A DNA stretch of 64,000 bases from Lachnospiraceae bacterium (GTDB lineage Bacteria; Bacillota; Clostridia; Lachnospirales; Lachnospiraceae): the NCBI GenBank assembly GCA_022647575.1, contig JALCKY010000003.1, forward strand, positions 311,902-375,901, given 5' to 3'. Below, piece by piece: positions 1-8,249 of this stretch. A program made the translations under genes and the position numbers. Under the pieces are notes generated by a model. It did no database searches, had not been told where the DNA came from, and saw only the letters and a program-made list of their open reading frames with translations. Numbering within the stretch: the stretch's first letter is position 1; every line of letters begins with the position of its first letter.

Positions 1-1083
1 GAGCGGCTGGGAGGCATAATTTGTCTCATCTGTTCCGTTATCCTTCAGGTAGAAGATATACAGGAAGTCGTTCTCGGTAAAATCACCGCTCTTCGTAATA
101 TCCACGATCTTATCCTGAAGATCCGAGAAAGCTGCTGTTCCGTAAATCACGCTCTGGGCTTTATAGGATCCGTCTGATGCTTTTTCATTGTAGGCAGCAC
201 CGGATGTAATCATATAACCGAGCTTGAAGCCTGCCGGGATGGATTCTCCCAGTGTAACCTTTGCATCATTTCCTGAAATAGAAATGGAGGCTCCTTTCGG
301 CTGCGCGATCGAAGTATCTTCGAGTGTCAGCTTATAGGTTTCATCGCCCTGCATGGTCTTGAAAAGAGCAACATCCCTGTTTCTCAGGTCAAGGTTGGCA
401 GCTGCACGGTAATTGTATTTTGCAGATGTCTTAAGATCCGCAAATGCACCCAGCTGCGGGCCAAAAATTCCTTCATAATCTGATAAAACAGCTGCATTCT
501 GGTCTGCTGTCGAAACTGCATTTCTTGTCCAGACGAGTCCGAACGGATAGTTCCCTTTGAACTCGCCGATTTCGTATGCGGAAGGCAGATAGACTTTTTC
601 ACCTGCTACGCCCGTATCATTCAGCGTCAGAGGAGTCGTTCCATCCTGGAGACTGAGTGCCGGTACATTTTCCCCCTGGTCTGCAGCAATCGTCGTAGAT
701 TCCAATGCATTATTCTCTGCTGAAGACAGCGTATAGCCGGCTTTCCAGCTGCTGCTGTATCCCTTGGCGTCAGAACCGTAAAGACCTTGCTCGACGATAT
801 TGAAGATTCCGATGGAACTCCCGTCTGATGACGAGCTTGAAGATGAAAGATTTTCCACATTCCACTGAATGGCATTGTTCGCCTGGGCAGCCCCATGGTT
901 TCCGAAGCTGATCGTGTCATTCCGCTGAATCGGTATTGTGCTGTCCTGCCAAGCAAATGTTGTAAACGCATCTTCTGTTGAACTTCCGGCATATACGGCC
1001 GAAGGTATAAAACCGCCCATACTCACTGCCATCGTGGCAGACAGAACAAAAGACAATGTCCTGTTAAGAACCTTATTTTTCAT
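1..1083 (-). CDS. Secreted surface protein, N-terminal part (cut by window edge)
   Basis: An uninterrupted reverse-strand frame of 361 codons runs from the ATG at 1083 off the left edge. The start has a GGAGG-type site 4-8 bases upstream. Residues 1-33 form a signal peptide (MKNKVLNRTLSF, hydrophobic stretch, cleavage near VYA-GSS). The mature part is rich in Ser, Asn, Thr and Ala, lacks Cys, and contains a serine run near residue 85. A stretch near residue 155 (EKVYLPSAYEIGEFKGNYPF) is reminiscent of DUF6273-type surface modules; that is a weak resemblance. Probably exported and wall- or membrane-associated through a missing C-terminus. Function unknown. Confidence 0.8.
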   Translation of the reverse strand, partial: MKNKVLNRTLSFVLSATMAVSMGGFIPSAVYAGSSTEDAFTTFAWQDSTIPIQRNDTISFGNHGAAQANNAIQWNVENLSSSSSSSDGSSIGIFNIVEQGLYGSDAKGYSSSWKAGYTLSSAENNALESTTIAADQGENVPALSLQDGTTPLTLNDTGVAGEKVYLPSAYEIGEFKGNYPFGLVWTRNAVSTADQNAAVLSDYEGIFGPQLGAFADLKTSAKYNYRAAANLDLRNRDVALFKTMQGDETYKLTLEDTSIAQPKGASISISGNDAKVTLGESIPAGFKLGYMITSGAAYNEKASDGSYKAQSVIYGTAAFSDLQDKIVDITKSGDFTENDFLYIFYLKDNGTDETNYASQPL

Positions 1084-1289
1084 ATTGCCCTCCTTGGAAT
1101 TTCAAACTAAATACAACAAAAATAAAAAAGAAACAGAAGCCTCCTCTCTCTGAATTTGCTTAACGTCAGCGACACTCTGACGCATAACTTACATTGATTC
1201 AGTATATAAAAAAGGGGAAAGAGCCGGTTTGGATATGTCGCGAATCGGATTAATATTGATGTATTTAGAGAAAAAGATGGCAGGAGCTG

Positions 1290-1901
1290 TTATAACTGCT
1301 TCGGATGATTGATTCCATCCTGAAGGATCAGATTCAGAGTCTCTGTAAGAAGCTTCCTTACGGGAAGCAGGTATTCGCCGGAGCCTTTCTTTTCTTCTCT
1401 GCCTTCAGATGCGGCAAATGAAAGGAGCAGTTCCGAAAAAAAGAATGCCAGCTGGCTTTGGGTTCTTTCGTCTTCAGTGCTGAAAGCTTTTCCCAGCTGC
1501 TTCATAAAGTTCCGCTTGTCCTCTTCATAAGCGCTGCACTCATTGCTGTAAATACCGGACTGCCTGTACATGCGGCAGTAAAGAGTTTCCGTCATATGAG
1601 AATGCAGGAACTGCAGATATTCTTCAAACACGCGCCTGCCCAGAGTGCGCCTGTCGCCTTCTGTCTTCTGTCTGTCAATAATTTTCAGAAGTTCCGTCTT
1701 AATCAGAGAATCGGATTCCTGATAAACCGTCCTCAGCAGTTCTTCCTTGCTTTCGAAATGATAATAGAGAATGCCCTCTGATATTTTGGCTTCATCAGCC
1801 CATTTCTTAATGCGAAAGTTCTCAAATCCGGTTTCCACGGCAAGCTCCCTTGCCGTCCGGATCATTAAATTTTTCGTCTGAACGAGTGAGGCTGCAATCA
1901 T
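1290..1901 (-). CDS. TetR/AcrR-family transcriptional regulator
   Basis: 203-residue TetR-type regulator. The N-terminal helix-turn-helix is recognisable (IRTARELAVETGFENFRIKK, then WADEAKISEGILYYHFESKE, typical of the recognition helix followed by the YYHF signature). The C-terminal half is the ligand/dimer domain with no assignable ligand. I chose the ATG at 1901, preceded by AGAGGGACAGG, because the frame's first ATG (1967) has no ribosome binding site and would add 22 basic residues. It lies 206 bases upstream of the surface-protein gene on the same strand and could regulate it or itself; nothing in the sequence proves the target. Confidence 0.8.
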   Translation of the reverse strand: MIAASLVQTKNLMIRTARELAVETGFENFRIKKWADEAKISEGILYYHFESKEELLRTVYQESDSLIKTELLKIIDRQKTEGDRRTLGRRVFEEYLQFLHSHMTETLYCRMYRQSGIYSNECSAYEEDKRNFMKQLGKAFSTEDERTQSQLAFFFSELLLSFAASEGREEKKGSGEYLLPVRKLLTETLNLILQDGINHPKQL

Positions 1902-2278
1902 CCTGTCCCTCTTCTGCATAGAATTCTGCTGTTTCCTGATTGCTTTTTTTGTCTGAAACCGGTTCATTTCGCTGCGATGTATTCCTGCTGTACCTGATGA
2001 TTGGAAATATCTTCTGAATGTATATCACATTGCGAAGGGACGTATGGATGTTCTGTCGTTAATGAGGAATATCGTGTTGCAAATATCGATGAATCAAACT
2101 GTTTCTTATAAACCTTCTGATCTGACATTCGTGTAAAAGGTTATGACCCGTTTTCCATGCAGCATTTTCTATATTTAATTCACAACAGAAATAGTTCTCT
2201 TTATTCCATTTCATTCCTTTTTTTCTCTCTTTACGCTATATGTTGAATGAATACTGCATTGAATGAGGGCACATAAGG
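1902..2278. other. Divergent intergenic region, no gene seen
   Basis: About 375 bases between the TetR gene (reverse) and the degenerate HD-GYP gene (forward). It is AT-rich with pyrimidine tracts around 2200-2230. I see no stable hairpin, tRNA or riboswitch. It presumably holds the two divergent promoters. Confidence 0.4.
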
Positions 2279-2881
2279 ATGGGTGAACATACCATGATTA
2301 TTTCCGAAGCTCAGAAGCGGCAGCTGATACAGCTGTTCAATACTCTTCCTCCGAATATAAAAGGACACAGCATGCGTACCGGAATTGCTCTGGAAATCTT
2401 TACCTCCAAAATCCTGATCACGCATCCGGAATATCTGTCAAACGGAACAGGCTCAGTCAGCAGCCTGCACATGATACACTGTGCACGGGAGTTCGGTTTT
2501 TACCATCATCTCGGGGAAATGCCGAAAAAAGCCGGTGCATCCGAAGATGCACCGGCCGCAAAAGAACGGATTCTTTCCGTGTTCACTGATTCCTGGAATT
2601 CAAATGGTTTTTACGTGCATGGACTGCTCGATACGATTGAAACGCATGAGGAACACTGGGATGGGAGCGGAAAGCCCGGCGGGCTCAGAGGAAATCGCAT
2701 TCCGTTCTGGGGCCGCGCCTGTGCGATTGCAGAAAAATATGATCTGCTTACCATAGGAGCTTCCATGAGCCAGAGAAAGGCGTTTGAACAGATTTCACAC
2801 CTTTCCGGGAGATACTTCGATCCGACCCTGGTTCCCATTTTTCTGGAGTGTGCAAAGGAACTGCGGGTCGTAAGAAAATAA
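2279..2881 (+). CDS. Degenerate HD-GYP-like domain protein
   Basis: 200 residues resembling the HD-GYP cyclic-di-GMP phosphodiesterase fold. The best match is the second signature, THEEHWDGSGKPGGLRGNRI (about residues 120-140), followed by the usual RACAIAEKYDLLT helix. Key ligands are altered: the family's HDIGK reads HHLGEMP and GYP reads GKP, and the first helix has GHSMRTG. It is therefore likely catalytically inactive for cyclic-di-GMP, perhaps a binding or scaffold protein. There are no membrane segments or partner domain. It converges on the signalling operon at 2894-6428, with only 12 bases between stops. Start: ATG at 2279 with GAGGG 9 bases upstream; 2294 is an alternative. Confidence 0.65.
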   Translation: MGEHTMIISEAQKRQLIQLFNTLPPNIKGHSMRTGIALEIFTSKILITHPEYLSNGTGSVSSLHMIHCAREFGFYHHLGEMPKKAGASEDAPAAKERILSVFTDSWNSNGFYVHGLLDTIETHEEHWDGSGKPGGLRGNRIPFWGRACAIAEKYDLLTIGASMSQRKAFEQISHLSGRYFDPTLVPIFLECAKELRVVRK

Positions 2882-2893
2882 GACTCTCCGTCT

Positions 2894-3955
2894 TTATTTT
2901 CCGCAAATATGAAGGACAATGGCAATCTGATGTGCCGCTGCATTGTAATTCGTGTTCAGAAGACACTGCATCTTTTCTGCAGATTCCTTCAGGCGTCCGA
3001 TGAGGATCCTGCTTTCTTCCGGAACACAGTCCGCAAGATCCGGAGGAAAAAAGCCCCGTTCAGCATGATAGCGGACCACGATCGAAAGCCAGCTGTTCTT
3101 CTGGGTACTGAGTATGCTGATACGCCTTTGTTCATGTCCCGGGATATCCATGAGGGAATAAACAAGTTCGGAAAAATCAATGACCCGTCCGAGGGCATCT
3201 TCTGCATTGATGGAAAAACCATCCGGGATATAAACCATTCCGCTGAAACTGATTCCCCGTTTCCGGCAGGAATCGGCCATTTCAATCATGGCGGCATCCA
3301 CCAGTTCGTTGTTGGAATATTCCCGGCTGATGACAACTTCAGAGGCCATCTGGTCATTGATCTTTGCAACCAGCAGCCGGCCTTCTTCGTACTTTCCGTT
3401 TTTGAAAAGTTCGAAGACTTCTCCCATCATGATTTTGTAATGTTCACGGAATTCAATAAAACTTTTGACGTAATTGCGGTAGGACTGGTAATGGATCATC
3501 TGAATTTCCATTTCCTTCCGCAGGTGTACGCTCTGTGACTCTGCCATGCGTACTTTTTCTTCCGCATGGTCCTGAATCTGCTTTTCCCTTTTTTCCAGCT
3601 CTGTAATCATGAAATTGAAGGCATTGGAAAAAGCGCCCATGAAATCGACCCGCTGGCTGTAGTCGCCTTTGGCGACTTCTTCCGCCTGCCAGGTCAGATG
3701 CTTAAGTTTATAATACAGGTCCTTTTCCGGACCTGCGAAATAATTATGCCTGCTCGGAACCGGTACGGAAAGATCGCCGTCCGCAATCGCCGATTCAAAG
3801 TTGTACATTTCCCGGGCATTGGAAAGGCATTCCCCGATGGCCTTCGCCAAAGGTGCAAGCTCCGGCGAAAAGCCTTCCGTGCTGATATCACAGCCCGTAA
3901 TGTCTTCCGTTGCCCTCTCGACCAGATTTGTCAGTCTTTCTATCTCATTCTGCAT
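2894..3955 (-). CDS. Cytosolic HAMP/GHKL-like pseudo-histidine kinase
   Basis: 353 residues without membrane segments. Residues 55-120 resemble a HAMP-type linker (AIADGDLSVPVPSRHN, then LKHLTWQAEEVAKGDYSQRV), followed by a coiled coil to about 160 and a DHp/ATPase-like remainder. Compared with the intact kinase at 5334-6428, the phospho-acceptor region is degraded (FIEFREHY where the kinase has RYRHDRKNN) and no DNAIEA N-box or glycine-rich G-box is seen. It is probably a non-catalytic dimerisation or sensor protein. The start has a strong AGGGGAAG site. It is the last gene of the operon, 8 bases after the V4R gene, which suggests co-function. Confidence 0.6.
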   Translation of the reverse strand: MQNEIERLTNLVERATEDITGCDISTEGFSPELAPLAKAIGECLSNAREMYNFESAIADGDLSVPVPSRHNYFAGPEKDLYYKLKHLTWQAEEVAKGDYSQRVDFMGAFSNAFNFMITELEKREKQIQDHAEEKVRMAESQSVHLRKEMEIQMIHYQSYRNYVKSFIEFREHYKIMMGEVFELFKNGKYEEGRLLVAKINDQMASEVVISREYSNNELVDAAMIEMADSCRKRGISFSGMVYIPDGFSINAEDALGRVIDFSELVYSLMDIPGHEQRRISILSTQKNSWLSIVVRYHAERGFFPPDLADCVPEESRILIGRLKESAEKMQCLLNTNYNAAAHQIAIVLHICGK

Positions 3956-3963
3956 AGCTTCCC

Positions 3964-4491
3964 CTATGTTTCGCTTGGGTGTGTCTCAAACCGGCACACA
4001 CGGTCCCCTCTTGCCCAGCAGTCGACCTCAACAGTCTCATACGGTTTTTTCGTGTAGGCTCCCATGATTCCGGAAATGAATCCTTCGTCATAATTGCAGA
4101 CGCATTCGCCCGTAACCGGAAGCCCCGAGCAGTCCAGGTCTTCTCCGATCGTCAGGATGGCATGCCCTGTCTGTTTGTCCATTTCTTCAAAGCGAAGGAC
4201 TCCGATCCGAAGCTGCTTCATTTTCGCCTGGAGCTGTGCCAGGAATTCGTTCCAGTCCGTATTGAGGTCCAGTACGTTTTTCGCAAATTCCTCTCCTGCA
4301 AGCCACCCGCTCTTTCGAAAAAGACGGATCATTTCCTCCGTGCTGAACTCCCGGACAAGGGTTGCGCGCATCGTGTACTGAAAGAGGCGGTAGACCAGGA
4401 CCGGCATGGCGGGTCCCAGATGTTCTCTGCCTTTTTGCACATCGCCCAGCATGTCCCACGAAAAATCTCCATTCAGCTGCTTGTCGCTCAT
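3964..4491 (-). CDS. V4R (4-vinyl reductase) domain sensor protein
   Basis: 175 residues. The C-terminal half carries the V4R signature: Gly-rich turn GECVCNYDEGFISGIMG followed by EVDCWARGDRVCRFE (about residues 120-168), with the conserved Cys pair. The N-terminal half (TLVREFSTEEMIRLFRKSGW) fits the helical lead-in of the domain. V4R proteins bind small hydrophobic molecules or metals and often act as sensors. It sits 11 bases downstream of the LytTR regulator and 8 bases upstream of the pseudo-kinase, so it probably feeds a signal into that pathway. Start ATG has GGGAGG 5 bases upstream. Confidence 0.75.
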   Translation of the reverse strand: MSDKQLNGDFSWDMLGDVQKGREHLGPAMPVLVYRLFQYTMRATLVREFSTEEMIRLFRKSGWLAGEEFAKNVLDLNTDWNEFLAQLQAKMKQLRIGVLRFEEMDKQTGHAILTIGEDLDCSGLPVTGECVCNYDEGFISGIMGAYTKKPYETVEVDCWARGDRVCRFETHPSET

Positions 4492-4502
4492 GCTATCCTC
4501 CC

Positions 4503-5222
4503 TTAAATTTTAAGCAGATACTTTGAAAACTGCTGCTGCACATTCTGCGAATATTTCTCGCTGACCGGCAGCTCTGTCTCATTGTTCAGGACCAGACCGT
4601 TTCTTGATAATTTTTTGATATAATAACAGTTCACGAGATACGAGCGATGGATGCGGACAAACCCGCGTTCCGCAAGAAGCTCTTCCACTTCCTCCAGCCT
4701 CGAATAATAGCTGAATTCAGAATCCCTCATATGAACTGTGATGACCCGGTTCTGAACTTCAAAATACAGGATGCTGTCCAGTTTCAGTTTTTCTTTTGCA
4801 CCATTGCTCGTGACGGAAATAAAGTCTTCTTCTTTCAGCCGGACGGAGTCTTTGACTTTCAGAAAAATCTCCTTGAATTTACGGACCGTCATATCGTCCT
4901 TGACGATATAGTAGAACGGCTCTACTTCAAAGGCTTCGAATACATACTCGTCACTCGTCGTCAGGAAAATAATCTGCGCAAGGCATCCGATTTCACGAAG
5001 ACGCCTCGCGGTTTCCACGCCGTTCATTTTTCCCATCAGGATGTCAAGATAGATGATGTCAACTTCATTCGGGTGATCTGACAGCATGAAAAGGAGCTGC
5101 TCGCCGCTCTCGTATTCCGTTATCTTGATATCAATTCCGCTTTCCCTTGCACTGTCTGAAAGAAGTGTCCGATAATAAGTCACCACCTGTGGATTATCAT
5201 CACAAATCGCAATCTTTATCAT
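4503..5222 (-). CDS. LytTR-family response regulator (AgrA/VirR-like)
   Basis: 239 residues. The receiver domain (1-125) has the acidic pair in AICDDN and the phospho-acceptor Asp in YLDILM. The LytTR DNA-binding domain (about 140-239) shows ILYFEVQNRVITVHM and GFVRIHRSYLVN. It is the output partner of the GHKL kinase at 5334-6428. I prefer the ATG at 5222 (GAGGG 9-13 bases upstream) to the in-frame GTG at 5231. The gene has its own putative promoter: TATAAT at 5273-5268 and, exactly 27 bases upstream of that, a 21-bp-period direct repeat of the LytTR-operator type. Confidence 0.9.
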   Translation of the reverse strand: MIKIAICDDNPQVVTYYRTLLSDSARESGIDIKITEYESGEQLLFMLSDHPNEVDIIYLDILMGKMNGVETARRLREIGCLAQIIFLTTSDEYVFEAFEVEPFYYIVKDDMTVRKFKEIFLKVKDSVRLKEEDFISVTSNGAKEKLKLDSILYFEVQNRVITVHMRDSEFSYYSRLEEVEELLAERGFVRIHRSYLVNCYYIKKLSRNGLVLNNETELPVSEKYSQNVQQQFSKYLLKI

Positions 5223-5267
5223 ACCTTTCACCCTCTCACCAGTCTGTGCCGGCCCTGTTTTGGCTGT

Positions 5268-5330
5268 ATTATAAATCGGGGTTCTGTGAATTTTGCCTGT
5301 TATGTTGTGAATGCCTGTAATTTTGTTGCA
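5268..5330 (-). promoter_or_regulatory. Putative LytTR operator and -10 box of the response-regulator gene
   Basis: On the + strand, TATGTTGTG (5301-5309) and TTTGTTGCA (5322-5330) form a direct repeat with 21-bp period, the geometry of LytTR sites. On the reverse strand a perfect TATAAT lies at 5273-5268, 27 bases from the proximal repeat, with no good -35 box, as expected for an activator-dependent promoter. The site at 6474-6536 has the same spacing. Confidence 0.55.
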
Positions 5331-5333
5331 GAA

Positions 5334-6428
5334 TCAGCTGTCGCCGTTTAAAAACAGCGTAAAGGCAATGCGGAAGATGCCTTCACAGGGCTGTGCTTCC
5401 ATATAGCCGCTGTATTTACTGACGATGTTCCGGACATTATCCAGGCCGAACCCATGATTCATTTTGTCCTTTTTCAGAGTTTTCAGACCCTTATTTCCCG
5501 GAGAACCGGGCGTCACCGAAGTATTTTCCATCTTAAAGGTAATGACTCCGTGCTTTTCAATCAGTTCCAGCGAAATGGCCGGTTTCGGATATTTTTCTTT
5601 TGCCCTGCTGCATGCCTCAATGGCATTATCCATGCAGCTGCCGATAGCCAGGCACAGATCTTTCATATTGATTTCAATATTTGCCGGCAGCCCGATGATA
5701 TGAGCTACATGAATTCCGTTCAGTCCTGCCACATGAATTTTCTCTGACAGGACGGCATCAAGGCCGGGATTTCCCGTGTTGACGATTTCGCTGTCCGTAT
5801 TCAGAATGGTAACAGACTCTTCCAGATATTTTCTGGCTCCCTCCACGTCACCGGATTTAAGAAGTCCGGAAAACGCAAGTAAATTGTTCTTCCGGTCATG
5901 GCGGTATCTTCTGATTTCTTTCTGATATTCTTCAGCCTGTTCCAGATATTTCTCCTGGAGTTTCAGCTTATTTCTCAGTTCAAGAAGCTCTTCGTGCTCA
6001 TTCTCGGATTTCATTCTCCTGCGCACCCGCACAAAACGCTCTGCGGCTCCCATAATGTATTCGGTCCGGCCGGAAGAATTTTTGATTTTCACCCAGTGTA
6101 TCAAAAGAGCGACCGGATTCTGCCGTTTTGCCTGCAGGCGGATAACAGCATGGCACTCATTGGCCTTTCCGGAAAGGATCGCGAACATTTTCTTATAAGT
6201 CTCTTCAGATGAGGCACAGACAATTCCGTGTTCAAGCAGATAGTCCGGCATGTTCTCAAGAGCATATTGTTCTGTCCGGAACAGTTTCCGGAAACCGTCG
6301 CTCAGTTTCAGTGTATGATGCTCCGGATCAAAAAGACAGTACATGGGATCCCGGTTCCGGTTCAGGATCTGATTAATCTGCCTGATTTCATCCTGATGCA
6401 CGAACTTTGCATCTGCTATCGCTGTCAT
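5334..6428 (-). CDS. Soluble PAS-GHKL sensor histidine kinase (AgrC-like core)
   Basis: 364 residues from the preferred ATG at 6428 (GGTGGGAG site). Order: helical N-terminus, PAS-like domain (about 15-130), coiled coil (KLKLQEKYLEQAEEYQKEIR), the phospho-acceptor motif RYRHDRKNN, and a GHKL ATPase with N-box DNAIEA and G-box HGFGLDNV. There are no transmembrane helices, so it reads an intracellular signal or a protein partner. An in-frame extension to 6569 exists, but it would overlap the direct repeats and -10 box at 6474-6536, so I reject it. It is the first gene of the signalling operon and is followed by its LytTR partner. Confidence 0.85.
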   Translation of the reverse strand: MTAIADAKFVHQDEIRQINQILNRNRDPMYCLFDPEHHTLKLSDGFRKLFRTEQYALENMPDYLLEHGIVCASSEETYKKMFAILSGKANECHAVIRLQAKRQNPVALLIHWVKIKNSSGRTEYIMGAAERFVRVRRRMKSENEHEELLELRNKLKLQEKYLEQAEEYQKEIRRYRHDRKNNLLAFSGLLKSGDVEGARKYLEESVTILNTDSEIVNTGNPGLDAVLSEKIHVAGLNGIHVAHIIGLPANIEINMKDLCLAIGSCMDNAIEACSRAKEKYPKPAISLELIEKHGVITFKMENTSVTPGSPGNKGLKTLKKDKMNHGFGLDNVRNIVSKYSGYMEAQPCEGIFRIAFTLFLNGDS

Positions 6429-6473
6429 CTCTCCCACCCTCTGTTCAGTTCCCCGTTCACCGGCTGCAAAAAA

Positions 6474-6536
6474 AACATAGCATGATTTCTGCCCGGGAAA
6501 TCGGTCATTGTTGTATAAAGAAAAAACATTGTTGCG
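6474..6536 (-). promoter_or_regulatory. Putative LytTR operator and -10 box of the kinase gene
   Basis: ATTGTTGTA (6507-6515) and ATTGTTGCG (6528-6536), read on the + strand, repeat with a 21-bp period. On the reverse strand an extended -10 (TGCTATGTT, hexamer 6479-6474) lies 27 bases downstream of the proximal repeat, the same spacing as at 5268-5330. The arrangement suggests autoregulation by the LytTR protein. Confidence 0.55.
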
Positions 6537-6539
6537 TTT

Positions 6540-6935
6540 AGTGAGAATCCGCTTTCTGCGCATCAACATCTTCCATACGTCTTAAATTGGATAATACAGG
6601 GTTGGTCCGGTTTGCAGCATAAAGTCTGTCATGCTGCAAAAACGCCGTAACTCAGGAGAAAACTTAATTTCAATTCAACGGTATTATATCATAACTGCCC
6701 CTGATGTTGGAAGCAGTAATACACCTGCAGAATGCTTAAAAAAAAGAGCCGTAAATACGACATCAGGCATGCTCTTCACAACAAAGAATCAGACAGCTCT
6801 CTGTATTCTCATCTATATTGTACAGGATGGATGCCGACCTCATCCACCTCAGATAGAGCAAATGCTTTATCTCCATTACCTTTTCCTGCCCGGCAACCCA
6901 CCGGGCAGGTTTGCATTTTAAAGAACCGAAGCCGC
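6540..6935. other. Long intergenic region with hairpins, no convincing gene
   Basis: About 400 bases between the kinase promoter and the trpS terminator. It holds a perfect inverted repeat (TTTGCAGCAT, 6611-6620 and 6631-6640, 10-base loop), an extended -10 box for the reverse strand (TGATATAAT, 6691-6683), and a forward-oriented GC hairpin CCTGCCCGG/CCGGGCAGG at 6885-6909 followed by a T-rich stretch. Short forward frames here have no ribosome binding sites and look spurious. A small RNA is possible but not demonstrable. Confidence 0.35.
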
Positions 6936-6966
6936 AAAAAAGGCAGTCCCGGAATCCGGGACTGCC
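6936..6966 (-). terminator. Terminator of trpS
   Basis: Perfect 11-bp stem GGCAGTCCCGG/CCGGGACTGCC with an AAT loop, followed on the reverse strand by a run of six T. It lies 36 bases after the trpS stop codon. Confidence 0.85.
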
Positions 6967-7001
6967 GAACCTGATGCTTCAGCCGGTAAGGTTTTCTCTT
7001 T

Positions 7002-8114
7002 TTATTTCTTCTGTGTTTTCAGAAGTTCCTTCCACTCTTCCACAACCCCGCGGCCGTCGAAGTAATCCAGCTGCATGGCTTTCTGCACGCGGCCGAGCGT
7101 CTCATTGGTGACTTCCCTGGCCTTCATCGTTCCTGCCTGAAGGATATCGTAAACGGAATCGATGTCCGCTTCCCATTTTGCCCTGTTTTCCCGGATCGGC
7201 TCCAGTGTTTCCTCGAGGATCTGGATCAGGAATTTCTTGCAGGTTCCGTCGCCGAGTCCGCCCCTGCGGTAATGCTCTTTCATTTCCTCCAGGTTTGCAT
7301 ACTGAGGAAGATACTTTGCAAAATGTTCGTCACTGCAGAAGGCATCCAGATACGTGAAGACGACATTGCCTTCGATATGGCCCGGATCCTCGATTTTCAG
7401 GTGGGTGGGATCCGTGAACATCTTGCCGTTGATCTGCTGTTTAACGGTTTTCGCCGAATCGGAAAGATAAATGCAGTTGCCGAGAGACTTGCTCATTTTC
7501 GCTTTTCCGTCAACGCCCGGCAGGCGTCTCTGGGTTTCATTTTCCGGAATCACGGCCTTCGGCAGCACAAGTGTGTCGCCGTAGATCCTGTTGAATTTTT
7601 CCACGATTTCGCGTGCCTGCTCCAGCATCGGCAGCTGATCCTCACCGACCGGAACGATGTTGGCGTTAAATGCCGTGATGTCTGCAGCCTGCGACACCGG
7701 ATAGGCAAAGAAGCCGGCCGCCAGTCCTTCCTCGGTAAAGCCGCGCATCTGAATCTCCGCCTTGACGGTCGGATTCCGCGAAAGCCGTGCGGTCGTAACG
7801 AGGTTCATATAATAAAACGTAAGCGCATGCAGCGCCGGCAGAGCCGACTGAACGCAGAACGTCACCTTATCGGGATCCAGGCCGACGGAAAGATAATCCA
7901 GGATCACGTTGATGATGTTGTCCCTGATTTTCCTCGGGTTGTCTGTATTGTCGGTCAGTGCCTGGTCATCGGCAATCAGGATGTAAATGGCATCGTACTG
8001 TCCGGAATTCTGCAGTTCAACGCGGCGTTTCAGCGACCCCACATAATGCCCCAGATGCAGTCTTCCTGTCGGACGGTCACCCGTCAGGATAATCTGTTTT
8101 TCTTTGCTGTCCAT
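7002..8114 (-). CDS. trpS: Tryptophanyl-tRNA synthetase
   Basis: 370-residue class I aminoacyl-tRNA synthetase that charges tRNA-Trp in the cytosol. The HIGH-type motif is [12 protein letters not shown] (residues 17-28), the KMSKS loop is KMSKS (206-210), and [20 protein letters not shown] (166-185) is the usual region between them. At 370 residues it is somewhat longer than the common 330-residue form, as in a subgroup found in many anaerobic Firmicutes. The start has GAAGGAG 8 bases upstream. A good terminator follows. The upstream gap (8115-8249) is too short for a T-box and none is seen. Confidence 0.95.
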   Translation of the reverse strand: MDSKEKQIILTGDRPTGRLHLGHYVGSLKRRVELQNSGQYDAIYILIADDQALTDNTDNPRKIRDNIINVILDYLSVGLDPDKVTFCVQSALPALHALTFYYMNLVTTARLSRNPTVKAEIQMRGFTEEGLAAGFFAYPVSQAADITAFNANIVPVGEDQLPMLEQAREIVEKFNRIYGDTLVLPKAVIPENETQRRLPGVDGKAKMSKSLGNCIYLSDSAKTVKQQINGKMFTDPTHLKIEDPGHIEGNVVFTYLDAFCSDEHFAKYLPQYANLEEMKEHYRRGGLGDGTCKKFLIQILEETLEPIRENRAKWEADIDSVYDILQAGTMKAREVTNETLGRVQKAMQLDYFDGRGVVEEWKELLKTQKK

Positions 8115-8249
8115 TCTGTTCTTCTCCTTCGCGGCATCCTGTTTCGTTTGGGAAATGAAGATGCTTTCTCTTGATCTCTTTTCCTATTCTACAACAAAAT
8201 GCCGCTTCCGTGGAGATTAAGAGCATCATAAGTTCAAATATCCTGAATT

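Noticed and set aside
6631-6921. Forward frame of 96 codons in the kinase/trpS gap
   Set aside because: No ribosome binding site, no family resemblance, and it contains the hairpins of the gap.
8115-8249. T-box riboswitch upstream of trpS
   Set aside because: The gap is only about 135 bases and lacks T-box and terminator features.
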